Source: Cervus elaphus (taxonomy: Eukaryota > Chordata > Mammalia > Artiodactyla > Cervidae). From it: a DNA stretch of 64,000 nt. This document shows positions 45,174 through 57,095 of this stretch, piece after piece; the first letter of the stretch is position 1; each line of letters opens with the position of its first letter. A program made the position numbers and the translations under genes. The stretch is taken from assembly GCF_910594005.1 (NCBI RefSeq), contig NC_057832.1:102745152-102809151 (forward strand), given 5' to 3'. Under the pieces are notes generated by a model. That model searched no databases, had not been told where the DNA came from, and saw nothing but the letters and a program-made list of their open reading frames with translations.

Positions 45174-45384
45174 CGCCCTCCCAGGTGGCTCTCGTGGTAA
45201 AGAACCCACCTGCCAATTCAGGAGACTCAAGAGATGCGGGTTCAATGGGAAGATGCCCTGGAGGAGGAAATGGCAACCCACTCCAGTATTCCTGCCTGGA
45301 GAATCCCATGGACAGAGGAGCCTGGCGGGCTACAGTCCATGGGGACGCAAAGAGCCGGACACAACTGGGTGACCTAGCACGACC
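45174..45384 (+). mobile_element. Bov-tA SINE nested in L1
   Basis: CCCTCCCAGGTGGCTCTCGT head, box-B region GCGGGTTCAATGGGAAGATG (decayed), GCAACCCACTCCAGTATTCC, CAGTCCATGGGGACGCAAAG, ending GACCTAGCACGACC. Confidence 0.9.
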
Positions 45385-45448
45385 AGAAGCAACCTAAATG
45401 TCCAGCAACAGATGAAAGGATAAGGAAGATGTAAGGGTATATGCGTGT

Positions 45449-45660
45449 GCTTTCCAGTTTGTGCTAGTGGTAAAGAACCCATCTGCCAATGCAGGAGACA
45501 TAAGAGATGCGGGTTGATCACTGGGTTGGGAACATTCCCTGGGGGAAGGCATGGCAACGCATTCCAGTATTCTTGCCTGGGGAATCCCACGAACACAGGG
45601 GCCTGGCAGGCTACAGTCCACAGGGTCACAAAGAGTCAGACATGACAGAGGTGACTTAGC
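45449..45660 (+). mobile_element. Second Bov-tA SINE nested in the same L1
   Basis: GCTTTCCAGTTTGTGCTAGT head with GGTAAAGAACCCATCTGCCA, CATTCCAGTATTCTTGCCTG and CTACAGTCCACAGGGTCACA. Only 65 nt of L1 separates it from the other SINE; both have the same orientation. Confidence 0.9.
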
Positions 45661-46079
45661 ATGTGTATATACATATATACAAATGGACTGTTATTCAGCC
45701 ATAAAAAGGAATGAAATACCATTTGTAGCAACACTGATGGACCGAGAGATTATTATATTAAGTGAAGTAAGTCAGACAGAGAAAGACAAATATCACACGA
45801 TATCACTTACATATGGAATATTTTTAAAAAATGATACAAATGAACTTACTGATATTTCCAAGGCAGAAACAGACTCACACAAAGAACACTTACAGTTATC
45901 AAAAGGGATAATGGGGGTGGGGAAATAAGGTAAATTAGGAGCTTGGGATTAACATATACACATTACTATATGGTAGCTGATGGTATCACCTTTTATTAAG
46001 AGCTAATAAAAAGGAGCATCCTACTATCTTGAATCTTAAAAATTTGAGATAAATCCTTTATTGTTCTCCTCCCCTCGGC

Positions 46080-46345
46080 TTCCTCAGAGCCCTGTGGCAG
46101 ACTGCAAACATGGTCACACAATTCTTGACTCTTTTCTATATTCATGTCCTTTAGTGACACTTTCTAGCTTCCCTCATCATGAAAGGGTGAAATCTATTTT
46201 TCTACCACTCAATCTGGGCTGTGCTTGTGACCTGCTCTGGCCAACAGAATTTGACAGAAGTGATAAAGTGCCAGTTCCCAACCCAAGACTCGCTCTTGGA
46301 ACCCTGCCCAGATGTCACATCAACAAACCCAAATTAGACTGTTGG
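46080..46345 (+). mobile_element. Old LTR-like repeat, left part (family uncertain)
   Basis: TGTGACCTGCTCTGGCCAAC, AGAATTTGACAGAAGTGATA and CGCTCTTGGAACCCTGCCCA resemble a common mammalian repeat, probably MaLR-type, whose later part (46800-46985) follows the BovB insertion. The name is tentative. Confidence 0.4.
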
Positions 46346-46790
46346 ACAAAGAGAGTTCTTCCAGTAGTCATGTATGGATGTGAGAGTTGGCCCATGGAGA
46401 GGGCTGAGTGCAGGAGAATTGATGCTTTTGAACTGTGTTGTTGGAGAAGACTCTTGAGAGTCTCTTGGACTGCAGGCAGACCAAACCAGTGAATCCTAAA
46501 GGAAATCAACCCTGAATATTCATTGGAAGGACTGATGCTGAAGCTGGGGCTCCAATACTTTGGCCACCTGATGGGAAGAGCCGACTCTTTGGAAAAGACC
46601 CCGATTCTGGGTAGACTGAAGGCAGGTGGAAAAGGGGATGACAGAGGATGAGATGGTTAGGTAGTATCACTGACTCAACGGACATGAACTTGAGCAAACT
46701 CTGGGAGACAGTGGAGGACAGGGAAGCCTGGCGTGCCGCAGTCCACGGGGTCGCAAAGAGTCAGACCCAACTTAGTGACTGAATAGCAAC
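46346..46790 (+). mobile_element. BovB LINE 3' fragment
   Basis: GTTCTTCCAGTAGTCATGTA through TGTGAGAGTTGGCCCATGGA (the YGCESW-coding region), CATTGGAAGGACTGATGCTG, then GTCCACGGGGTCGCAAAGAG. More diverged than the long copies, with stops near 46490. It sits inside the LTR-like repeat. Confidence 0.92.
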
Positions 46791-46799
46791 AACAGCCTG

Positions 46800-46985
46800 C
46801 TGGAGAAGGAAAGATTACAAGTCTTCCCCGCTGAGTCCATCCTTGACTAGCCAAACTGCAGCCAACTCAGCGAGAGTGAGCCTGGACAAGCTGAAAAGAC
46901 TTGTCCAGCTGATAGCAGCCCAGACTGGTGACAAACATGTAGAATCATGAGGTAAATAAACGGTGACTGTTTTGAGTCACAAAGA
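46800..46985 (+). mobile_element. Old LTR-like repeat, right part (family uncertain)
   Basis: CTGCTGGAGAAGGAAAGATT, CATCCTTGACTAGCCAAACT, GAGGTAAATAAACGGTGACT and GTTTTGAGTCAC match the end of the repeat begun at 46080, including its AATAAA-type signal. Confidence 0.4.
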
Positions 46986-49136
46986 TTTCTCTGTGTTCTC
47001 ACAGCATCACAGACTTTGATCAAAGCACCTGCCACCATGTACCAACAATGTATGTTCACCTGTTGTCTTTCCAGTTAGCCCACAAGGTCCCTGAAAGCAG
47101 GAATCTTGTCCCGTTTATCATTATACTTAGAGCACTCAGTTTACATGATACACAAAACTTACTAAAACAATGTTAAGAGTGACCTATTCATCCTAAAGTG
47201 AATTCCAACTTTTGCTCCTATTTAAAACAGAATGGGATAGAGACAGGTCTAAAATAAATATCAGAACAGGGAGAAGGTGCACTACTACATTTATTATGTA
47301 TCTCCTACAAACTGACAAACACTTTAGTGTGCTCTGCTATGTAAAAGGGGAATAAATATTGCTAAGGATTGAGTTCAACTGCAGTATCAATACAATAGTA
47401 GTTTAAGCTGCAAATAGTAGCTTGAACGAGTAAGGAGGTCATGTTTCTCATGCAATAAGAAGTTCAGATGTTAGAAACCCAGGGCTGATGCAAGTGCCAA
47501 GGACACCGTGAAGTATTCCTTTCCCAGCCACCCTGAGCACTTGGCTTTTGTCCCCACGGTCTCAAGACAGCAATCACACCTCCAGTGAGCATGCCCACGT
47601 CCTGAGGAAGGTTATAAGAGAAGGCCTCACCAGAGACTTCCACTCATATCTCTTTGGCCAGAATTATACATCATGCACAATCTTGGCTGCGAAAGCAGCT
47701 GGGAAATTAAGTAATTTTGTTTTCTCACTTCTGGAGTAAAGAAAGAGAAGGGGAGCATTTGGAATTGGTGCTTATTGAGCCAATTTATCATACCTGCCAC
47801 AGACAGCTGAAGGAACAGCACAAAACCATGCGCAAAACAGTGTGGTGGATCTTCAGATACAAGTATTCTAATATTTCTCTCCAGTCTCCCTGCAAGTTCT
47901 ATTTTGGGGTGTGGGGAGATTTACCCATTTGGCATTCTGATGCCCAAAGTTTTTAGACAGTTGTAAGAAGGAAACGGCAATCAACAAGCGTGGGCATCAT
48001 CCCCACGTTTCTCTGGGCTGGCTGTGGCCCAAGTTTCTGAATGTGTGAGATGCTGCCATTTTCCATTTGCAAAGTCTCCCTTTTGAAGTGTATTTTAAAT
48101 GCACGTGCACAGACACACATTATTGCTCGATTCGAAAAGCAGTTCATGAGGACAGTTCATGCTTCCTCAACCATCCTGTCTTTCTATAGAATTATATAGG
48201 ATCACAGAGACTGACTGTTCTCCACCACAACAATTTTAAGAGCTATAGAATTTTTATTTTTTAAATCACTGTCTAAAACAACTTCAGTTGATCAAGTGGT
48301 TTCGGTATTTCTCCTGACAAACCTTCTGTAAGGCAGCCTGCTGGCAGGTTTGAGTTCTGCCTTCCCTGTGTTCCTGAACAGGCTGAAGTCTTTTACAGGT
48401 GGGCAGGAGGACAGAGCAAGGGATCTGACAATTCTTGGTGAGAAAAGTGGCCCTCGAATAGACTAGTTGGCATCTTGAAGAACCTTCCACCTCTCAGACC
48501 TATGGTCTTGATTCCATTGTTCCAAGACATTCTGGGGCTCAGGAGAATTCTGTCGACAAGACACAGTCTGCAAACTGCCAACACTGGCTCAAATACACAG
48601 AATATCAGATTCAGTATTCTGTTTCTAAAAGGCACACCAAGGAATAGTTTGGGTTATTTAAACCACGTCTTGGTTTTAAACACAAAGATGAGGACCTTAT
48701 CTTTTGGGGTGACTGCATCAGTGGAACAATGTAAGTTCAGTACTTGGCAGAAAGCCTGGCTTCTCCCTGTGGAAGACAGGGATTCTCCATCACAATACAA
48801 CTCCTGCCAACAGGCCCTGGCTCCCCAGCCTATTCATCAGAACCTAGATCCCCATTAACTGACCTATACAACTATGCATGAACCTGAAGAATGATCATCA
48901 AGTAGATGGATTTGAACTTAATCTCTGTTTTTCAAACACTGAGTAATGTTTTGTGTAAGCAATAAACTTTACAAGACTAGGTATTTGTCCTGAGCATCCC
49001 TAAATATTTGCTTATAACCATTTGTGTGCATCTACAAGTATATCTTAACTTTTCTCAGCCTTACTTTTTTCAAATCCTTATTACTGGTGGTGATCAACAA
49101 TAAACTACTGATTTACTAAGCAGTTCCTAATGATTC
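46986..49136. other. Unique intron, no gene seen
   Basis: About 2.1 kb with chance ORFs only (one of 127 codons on the plus strand near 48.5 kb without a domain). Confidence 0.4.
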
Positions 49137-49352
49137 AAGGGCTTTCCAGGTGGTGCTAGTGGTAAAGAACCCGTCTGCCAATGCAGGAGCTGTAAGAGAT
49201 GTGGGTTTGATCCCTGGGTAGTGAAGATCCCCTTGGGGAGGACATACACCCACTCCAGTATTGCCTGGAGAATCCTCTGGACAGAAGAGCCTGGTGAGCT
49301 ACAGTTCATGGAGACACAAAGCTTCGCACACAACTGAAGGGACTTAGCATGC
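49137..49352 (+). mobile_element. Bov-tA SINE
   Basis: AGGGCTTTCCAGGTGGTGCT head, GTGGGTTTGATCCCTGGGTA box B, CCACTCCAGTATTGCCTGGA, GAGCTACAGTTCATGGAGAC, end GGGACTTAGCATG. Flanks AATGATTCAA and AATGACTTAA may be degraded TSDs. Confidence 0.9.
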
Positions 49353-50514
49353 AATGACTTAAAATCCCTATTAGGTTCCATGGCAAAGACAAATGAAGAT
49401 TCCCTGTGGAAGGAAAAGGCTATGAGCAGTAGCTTACCGAACATCTCTCCTTCCTCCTTACGTAACTCCATTTGAAGCTAAATATATGGTCAACTCAACT
49501 AAAATTTCCAGTTTGCTTCTATTTAGGCTGAGCCAAAAACAGAGTTGTTGCGTGGGACTTCCAGGTAGGCTGCTTAAAGAGAGCTGACCTCAGCTGACAG
49601 GGAATCTTCTCAGTCATTTTGCCCCTTTTCTTTCTTCTAGTATGCAGTGTAGATGTGATGGCCAGAGCCCCAGCAGCCATCCTGCAGTGAGCTGACCTTA
49701 AAGAGGGAAATTCTATACTAGGATGCAGGAGTGAAATGATAAATGCCGGGGGCTCTGACGACACGGAAACTACCATTCCAGTCCTGGGACCACTCACATT
49801 TAGACTTTCATTAAATAAAGGGGGCGGGGACCAAAACAAAAAAACTTCCTAATTTAAGCAATTTCATTTTTATGATAGTCGAAGGAATGAGGAATACATG
49901 TTCTTTACACCTTGGTATATTTGCTTTTTGCACACCTCATGAATAACTCTAATATAGTCAAATGCAATGACCCAGCAGGAGCATCTTTTTCCTTTCCTTT
50001 GTGGAATCCTCTGCATCCACTTGTCAGAAATTTGTTTCCTTCTGCCTCTCTCCTTTCCTGGCACAGAACAGAAAGAATTAAAAATTTTAAAGCGATGCTT
50101 AACTCTAGCATCAAATCTTAACCATCTCTAAAGAAGCTACATTTCATGGAAACCACACTGTCTCCTGGGCACCCTGGCAAAAGTAATACACAGTTTCTGT
50201 AATTACCTTTTCATTCCATCTTTACCATTTCTCATATAAAGAAACAGAGCTGCTTCTGGCATTTCTACTTTTATTCCAGGCACTTTAGAAACATCACTAA
50301 TTACAATCTGAGGGGTTTTTCCCCTTGATTTAGTTTTTTTTTTTTAAATTAGAATAGAAATCCTACATTCATTGACAGCCTTGCAATAATACTCAAGCTA
50401 TATTAGTGATGCTATTTTATCCCACGCCTCAGTTTCTTCATCTGAGCAATTTCAACATATGCACCAAACACTCATTTGGCATTCCAAGTTTCCTATTATT
50501 TGTTCATTTCTTCA
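49353..50514. other. Unique intron, no gene seen
   Basis: Nothing nameable. Confidence 0.4.
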
Positions 50515-50690
50515 TTCTACAAATACTGAAGGTCTGTGCCAGAAACTAGGCCAGGAATTTGTAATGTGATGATGAACAAACAAGATACTTGGCCCTACTT
50601 CTATGGAGCTTATTATGGCATACTGGAGAAGAAAGACATAAATTTAAAAATCACACAAATAAATGTATAATTAATAAAGAATCACAGTGC
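50515..50690 (+). mobile_element. Ancient mammalian interspersed repeat, family unresolved
   Basis: ACAAATACTGAAGGTCTGTG, CAGAAACTAGGCCAGGAATT, GATGATGAACAAACAAGATA, CTATGGAGCTTATTATGG and ACACAAATAAATG: same family as 13930-14090. Confidence 0.45.
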
Positions 50691-53294
50691 TACCAGACCA
50701 CATATAGTGTAATCTTTTATTTATTTCTAAGAAGTTGTTTTTCGAATGAGTTTCTAAAACCCTGATTTCTCTCAAGTACCAAACTATCCTTGATATTCAG
50801 TTCTTAAGTCGGTTTGTGCTTTAATTTCCTTTTAATATCATTAGCTTTTCCTGTCAGAATTCAAGCTTCTTATCAGAATTCTTTCCACTTGCAAAACTTT
50901 ATTCTGATCCCTTTAAAAATAAGGCAGATCTACCACTTTTGCAAAGTGACTGCCTGTCCCTCTCCCACCCACAGCTCCCATTAACCCTGCTTATATGGTG
51001 ATCTCCCATTTACCTTACCTATAAGGTGTTCATTTTTCTTAACATTTTTCCCTTATACAACAAGGTCAATAAAAGGTCTTAAATCGGCCTATGGTTTCAG
51101 CTCTTCTACCTGAAATAAAACAGTATCCGGCCTTCTATTCTTACCTTTCAGACTTCTCAGTTACACCCAAGGCCTTTCTGCTCTTGACACAGCTGGGGGG
51201 CCCGCTGCTCTTCGACAGCAGTGAGACAGAGCAAGTTCACAGTCATTGTAAGGGCTGTCCCATGATGTCTTGCAAGACCCAGACAGAAACTCAGAAATCA
51301 CTGTATGTGACCAGCACAGGAAGCTCTTGTGCTCAGGGGCTGAGGAATGTGACACAGTCATCCTCAGGGTCGACAGTCTTACCTGTGTAGGGCTCAGCGC
51401 CTTATGCACATTTAAAAGCACACACTGGATGGCTGTATTCAGAAGGCATCACATTTGTATTACCAACCTAGCTCAGCGTGCACTCCACCTCACCCCAAGC
51501 TGGTCTGTCTCCCACAGAAGGGGACTCTGTAACTCTAACACGCAAACTCTCCTGCACTTGCTCCAGCACACGCACAGGCACGCACACAGTGCCCTCTTGA
51601 AAACCGTGGGCTAAAAGGAAACCTGTGAACAGTAATCCTTACTGCAGAGAAGCAGGCAGATACACAAGCTGCATTATCTTCAGCTGTTTCATTCTGCCTT
51701 CCTCATGATGCTATATTAAGGATCTAAAGGGTATACAACAGATGCTCCCCTGGAGGATCTTTCTCACCCATTTCTCCTCCTTTTCCAGCCCTCTGACAGG
51801 CTAGCCTAAAATTCATTCATTCAGAAGAGCTTACTGAAGAAGGAACCTGAACCAGGCCCAGGAGGTGGGAGGGTGAAGACATCTTTAAAGGCCAGGGGGG
51901 AGAGACACACGAACGGCGAATCCATTGTAGTACACAACGATAACTGTCTTCAGGTTGTTAGTCCTTTTTGCTTCCAAGAGTTCTGTGTTCTAACGCTAAT
52001 GCCCCAGGAGGCAGTAGGTTATGTCATTCAACCTAGGATTCCTCAGAAGTGAAGGGTCCATCCTACTGACTGAAAATATGATTGCATTAATCATAGAAAG
52101 AATCACAGAAATCATAGCACAGAAAACAAACGTGAAAGATTCTCATAGAGACTTGAAGACCTTCTGAGATGATTTCCTCAGAATCCAGGTTAAGAAATTC
52201 AAGGCTAAACCATCTATTACCCTTTAGCTCATCATCAGTTAACTCCCTAAAAGGGACTCATAACTAAATAGGACTAGCGCTTTCAACGGCAAAAGTTAAG
52301 TGTGTAAGAGTAACCACTGAATCCTTGAGAGGAAGGAGACATGTCAGGGGAGAACAGGATTGTGACAGAAGAAGGTGGAGAGGCCAAGACAACCTGCCTT
52401 CTTCCCACTTTTGCCTAGAACTTGAGTTTTTAAAATATCATAGAGGCCAACACCAGTAATTCATACCAAGCCAGAAAATCTACTTAAGAAAAACTTTCCT
52501 GAAAATTGAGCAAACCTTTGAACTCCGTCACAGACATAATAGAGTTGGTTTCTCCTCAGCACCAGCCCCAAATTGAATCACAACTATTTGTTCGAAGGTA
52601 ATACCTTTCCAACACTACCAAAAATAAGCAGCTCACGGACGGGAAGAGCGCCTCAACCAAGCTCGGCATCCCAGACTGAGCACATCTCTCCAAGTGAATT
52701 AGATGATGAAAAACTGACTGACCTCAGCAGGGTTATGAGCTCAAAGCCTTAGTGAGAGGGGCTGTGAAGATGGAGATGTGGAAAAGCCCTCTTAAGTTTC
52801 AAAGATACTTTCATAGGAGGCTTTGAAAGTCACGTGTGTCATCTTTGAGATGCACTCATTAAGAGCTACGATGCTCACCCCTAAACTGCACACAGGGAAG
52901 CCCATCCACTGAAGGCCTACATTCAACAGAACTTTGGCTTAAGGCTGGTAAGGGGCGTGGGGCTGCCACCCACCACGCCTTCTCACATGTGGATCTACTC
53001 TTGTCCCTGGCACTGTGCATTCTCAAACGCCCAGGAGGAAAACTATGTGAAATCCAATCAATGCCAAAACTTTAAAAATAATTTTATTTAAAACTTACTG
53101 GAGAGACATGCCATTCTTCAGTATCTCCTGATTGAAAAAAAAGGTCTAGGGCACAGGTATTGGGTACATACACTTTCCTGAAAGCAGCATTTGGTAGGTC
53201 ATAGAAAAATTTGTGAGACAAAGATTGATAAAATCATTTCATTACTGTATACTTATCAGACTGGCTGTCTTCCTTTGATGAGTATATGTGGAAA
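50691..53294. other. Unique intron, no gene seen
   Basis: About 2.6 kb without a nameable element. ORFs at 51.1-51.6 kb overlap on both strands and have no domain. Confidence 0.4.
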
Positions 53295-53565
53295 CGGGTT
53301 CCACTAATAATTTACTAGTGAGAGTATGAATTAGTACAATTTATAGCAACATGTCTCAAATGCCTTTGATGCAGTTTCATTTCTAGAAATATCTGAAGCA
53401 ATCATAGGTGTGTATAAAAATGTAGTGAAAAGAATTTTCATCACAGAGTTTATAATACTGGAAAATGAAAAGCAACTTAAATATGCAAGTTGTCACAGAG
53501 GACAGCTAAAATAAGTAACAGATGACCCATCCAACGGAAGGATGGAGTTGTTTTTAGGCTATGCT
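53295..53565 (+). mobile_element. Old L1 (L1M) ORF2 C-terminal remnant
   Basis: GAGAGTATGAATTAGTACAA, TTTCATTTCTAGAAATATCT, CACAGAGTTTATAATACTGG and ATGAAAAGCAACTTAAATAT follow L1M 'agtataaattggtacaa...ccacttctaggaatttat...gtttgtaatagcaaaa...aacaacctaaatg'. Confidence 0.5.
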
Positions 53566-53833
53566 TTTTCTCTTTTTCTCTTGAAGGAAAAGAAATATTT
53601 ACATTTCTTTAAGATTTAGTCCTTGGTGAAAAGATTTAAAAATAAGGACAGTCACACAACTGTTTCTTATAATGTTCCAAACTGTACCAGTTCTCCTCTA
53701 AAACAAAAAACACAAACTAAAACCCTGGTATTTTCACAAACTACAAATGTATACACCCTCAAGGCTAATACAGATGAGCTAATATATATTAACTTTTTAA
53801 AGAGGGAAAAGCTTTTACATTATGAAGGTAAGG

Positions 53834-54158
53834 ACTGCAAGGAGATCCAACCAGTCAACCCTAAAGGAAATCAGTCCTGAATATTCATTGGAAGGACTGA
53901 TGCTGAAGCTGAAACTCCAATACTTTGGCTACCTGATGCAAAGAACCAACTCACTGGAAAAGACCCTGATGCTGGGAAAGATTGAAGGTGGGAGGAGAAG
54001 GGGACAACAGAGGATGAGATGGTTGGTTGGCATCACCGGCACGATGGACATGAGTTTGAGTAGGCTCCGGGAGTTGGTGACGGACAGGGAAGCCTGACGT
54101 GCTACAGTCCATGGGGTCGCAAAGAGCCAGACACAACTGAGCAGCTGAACTGAACTGA
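53834..54158 (+). mobile_element. BovB LINE 3' fragment
   Basis: GGACTGCAAGGAGATCCAAC to ACTGAACTGAACTGAAA. The frame 53822-54097 still reads KEISPEYSLEGLMLKLKLQY and GRRRGQQRMRWLVGI. Fairly young by identity to the other copies; no TSD seen. Confidence 0.93.
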
Positions 54159-55627
54159 AACCTCCTGGTGTCTCTGAAATTCTTCTGTCATTTGTTAAGT
54201 TGAGTCTATGTTCATTTTTTAATTCACTAAATATTTACCGACAACCGTCTCCTAAGAGCAAGGTATTAATAGGTAAGGGAAACATCTAAAAAAACAATTT
54301 TTAAGTAGTTACATGACTCCAGTCCTCATAATCCAGAGGGATGTGATATTTATATGAAGAAAGTCCCAAGAAAAGCAGATGATCTAAAGATTCCATGTTT
54401 ACAAGAGAACACAGTCCCATCAAAGCAAGAGTTAAAACTGTTGGCAGGCTGGTGGAGACTTGGACTCTCCATCAGCAAATATGACTAGGAAGCAGTCATT
54501 TATCTCAATTGATTACATTAAAAAAAACCAGTCAAGGAGGAAGTAAAGTTAGAGGCTACTGTCTTCATTTTACCTGTTAGGAATGGCATGCGTAACCAAA
54601 ATTACACATGTGCTTATTGGCCCATAGGTATAAGTGCTATAACCAAATCAGGCCAGGTGTCTCATGCTCCAAATCTAGGGCTTGAGATTTTAAAATACTG
54701 TAGTATTTTCAACACTAAGCAATAAATGGTACTCTGTAAGTATTTGCAAATTCATGGTTTCCTTTGAGCATGAAGGTATTGTATCTATTTAACAGTCACA
54801 CAACAATGAACTGAAGAGACTCAAGCAAAAATATGATCCTATGCAGATGGAACCCCTATCTCAAGGTTTAATTTCCTTTCATTGATTTTGTGCCCAGACT
54901 CAGACTGTGACAATGGTTGTCTCGAGTCCAGCAATGAGTAAAAAGCTACCCAGGTGAACAGAAAAGTCGGTCTTAATTTTAGGGTTAAAAAAAATCTCAG
55001 CTATGAAATGGAGAAAGATTTCAAAAGTGGCAAAGAGATCATCTATCCATTTCAAAGACATGTTTATCTTTTGTGTTTCAAAGGAAAGGCCTTTTGAAAG
55101 ATGTGGCATAGAAATATGCATGTGAATAGAAGCACACCGAGAAATCTTAGCTTTCAGGTATAATGCTCTCCCTTACAAAGTCCTGTGCAGGATTCCTGAA
55201 TGTCTAAGGTACATTTCATACGCTGCCAAGTACACCAAGGGCCCTGCGGTATCACCTCTTTCCAGCCTTTATCTGATGATTCATTAACATTTTCCTGCAT
55301 TGTGGCCCTAAACCCTACTACTACTTAAAAGCTTCACTCCTCAACTGCACAAATGTATTCATTCATGTGGTACTGAAACATACCAGAATGTCTTATTTGT
55401 ATTTAAAAAAAAAAAAGGTGGGGGAGTGGTGGAGGAATGGGGAAGAAAAGATAATTACAGAAGACCCAGTAAGGCAATCTGATAGTCTTCTTCTAGAAAT
55501 ATTCAGGAAAATCTGTCCCTGAAAACTGCTGGTATTTGGTAGCCAATCTTTTCCACACAATTTTCTGAGAAACATTCTTAGAAAGATCCCACAAAGGGGT
55601 GATAATAAAATGCATTTCATCAAATGA

Positions 55628-55673
55628 TTTTTTTTTTTTTTGGTCTGGCATGGAATCTCTCTCTCTCTCTCTC
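55628..55673. repeat. Poly-T and (CT)n microsatellite
   Basis: T14 at 55628-55641 and a CT run at 55655-55673, 13 nt apart. Confidence 0.85.
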
Positions 55674-56099
55674 ACATCTTCACTGTAGATTGCAACTCCT
55701 CTTCTTCCAAAGCCGATCTCACTGACTCCGCCTTAGTCACACTGTGCCTTCTGTCTCCTACAAGTCCTTCCAAACTAGACCCCTAAGCAAGGATCAGCCA
55801 TCCCCGGGAGACAAAGCATACAGTCTTCCACTGGCTTCCATAAAGGCAGACTTTGGGGATTCAGACTTGAGGTTCACAAAAGTGTTATGAAGAATAGCAT
55901 ACTCAGCCCACAGGAAAGAAGTTCTTGAGAAACCCCTGTGCTCTGAACACATCTCAAGGGAAAGAGACTGGATCTTTACTAAAAAAGACAAATGCAAAAT
56001 ATAAATGTAATCTGGGGTAAGAAATGTGAATTTGGCCCGGAAATGATCCCTTTTCCTAGCACACATTCACAGAAATTACCTAGCAAAGAATGTCACCCA

Positions 56100-56560
56100 T
56101 AACGAGGCTGAGTTTGAATTGCAGCTTATTGCTCAGTGTGACCCAAATGGAACCAGACTAAATCCATCAGCAGCCAGATGTAAATGGCTGTGTGCTGGGC
56201 TTGGTTTCAACAGGCATTCTCTTTGCCTGGTGAAAGCCCTCTCTCCGACCAGAGGACAAGTTATTAAGAAATTGTTTGTCATCTTAGATTGGACGGATCA
56301 TTTGCTTCCCCGAATTCTTTTTCTCATCATTTACTCATTACACGCCTCCTCCTGATGGAAGGAGACATTTATTAGCTTCTGCATTTATTGCATTGGCAAA
56401 CAGAAACATTCTGCTGCATTTCCTGGGGGGGTTCGCTCATTTATCTATTGGATAAGAGACTGAAGTTTTCTACAGGGCAGAAAAATTAAAATATCAGTCA
56501 GGTTGACAGCTGGGAAAATGAAGGTCTCTCTGCGACACGAAGCTTTCTAGAGCTTTTGGT
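56100..56560. promoter_or_regulatory. Candidate conserved noncoding element (inference only)
   Basis: Balanced composition, no repeat resemblance, and motif-rich text (TTATTAGCTTCTGCATTTAT, TGCATTGGCAAACAGAAACA, CATTTGCTTCCCCGAATTC, GGTTGACAGCTGGG). It looks like the kind of intronic block that is often conserved among mammals. No alignment supports this here. Confidence 0.25.
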
Positions 56561-57019
56561 TTACTGAGAAAGAAGCCAGAATGTTATTTCATCAAACTAC
56601 CACTTCTCATGTAACTAAAACTGTAGGCATTGGCTGGTGAAGGAATACTCCAAAGGAATGATACATGTGACTCAATACACTGTGAAGTACCTGAGATGCA
56701 AGGCTAATTTTTATTTTAAATGGAAAATGTAACAAAATGCTCTCGAAGATCAATTTCTGCAAGAAGTTAGGGAGCTAGAGAGGGAAGACAGTCTGCTTAA
56801 ACCAATGAAAACGGAGCTCGAATAATAGAATTTAAAGCTGTAAGGGACCTTACAGGTCATGGAATCCTTTTGTAAGAATCTTCTTTGCAACATTCCTGTC
56901 AAGCGATCACTCTCCTTCTGCCTAAAGTACTGATGACAGCCAGGAGATGGGCATATCCCACAGAGCAGCTGATTTTAGAACTGAAACTTCTGCTTGACAG
57001 GGATCACTCCCCAAGGGTG

Positions 57020-57095
57020 ACCTGACTGCTTGTGACCTTGGGCAAGCCACTCAACCTCTCTGGGTCTTGGGGTCCTTGCTTTCAAAGTTAGGATG
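57020..57095 (+). mobile_element. MIR SINE core fragment
   Basis: CTTGTGACCTTGGGCAAGCC, then ACTCAACCTCTCTGGGTCTT is the well-conserved MIR core 'tgtgaccttgggcaagttacttaacctctctg'. Confidence 0.7.

Larger units (their letters stand above)
44917..45990 (+). mobile_element. L1 ORF2 end and 3' UTR, split by two Bov-tA SINEs
   Basis: Colinear L1 pieces: 44917-45173 (TCTACAAATAATAAATGCTG; ATCCAGTAATCCCACTCCTT), 45385-45448 (AGAAGCAACCTAAATGTCCA) and 45661-45990 (TATTCAGCCATAAAAAGGAA; TTAGGAGCTTGGGATTAACA). The coding part has stops and indels. The order shows both SINEs landed in an existing L1. Confidence 0.85.
54159..57019. other. Unique intron, no gene seen
   Basis: Nearly 3 kb with only simple repeats (T and CT runs at 55628-55673) and a candidate conserved element at 56100-56560. 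Confidence 0.45.
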
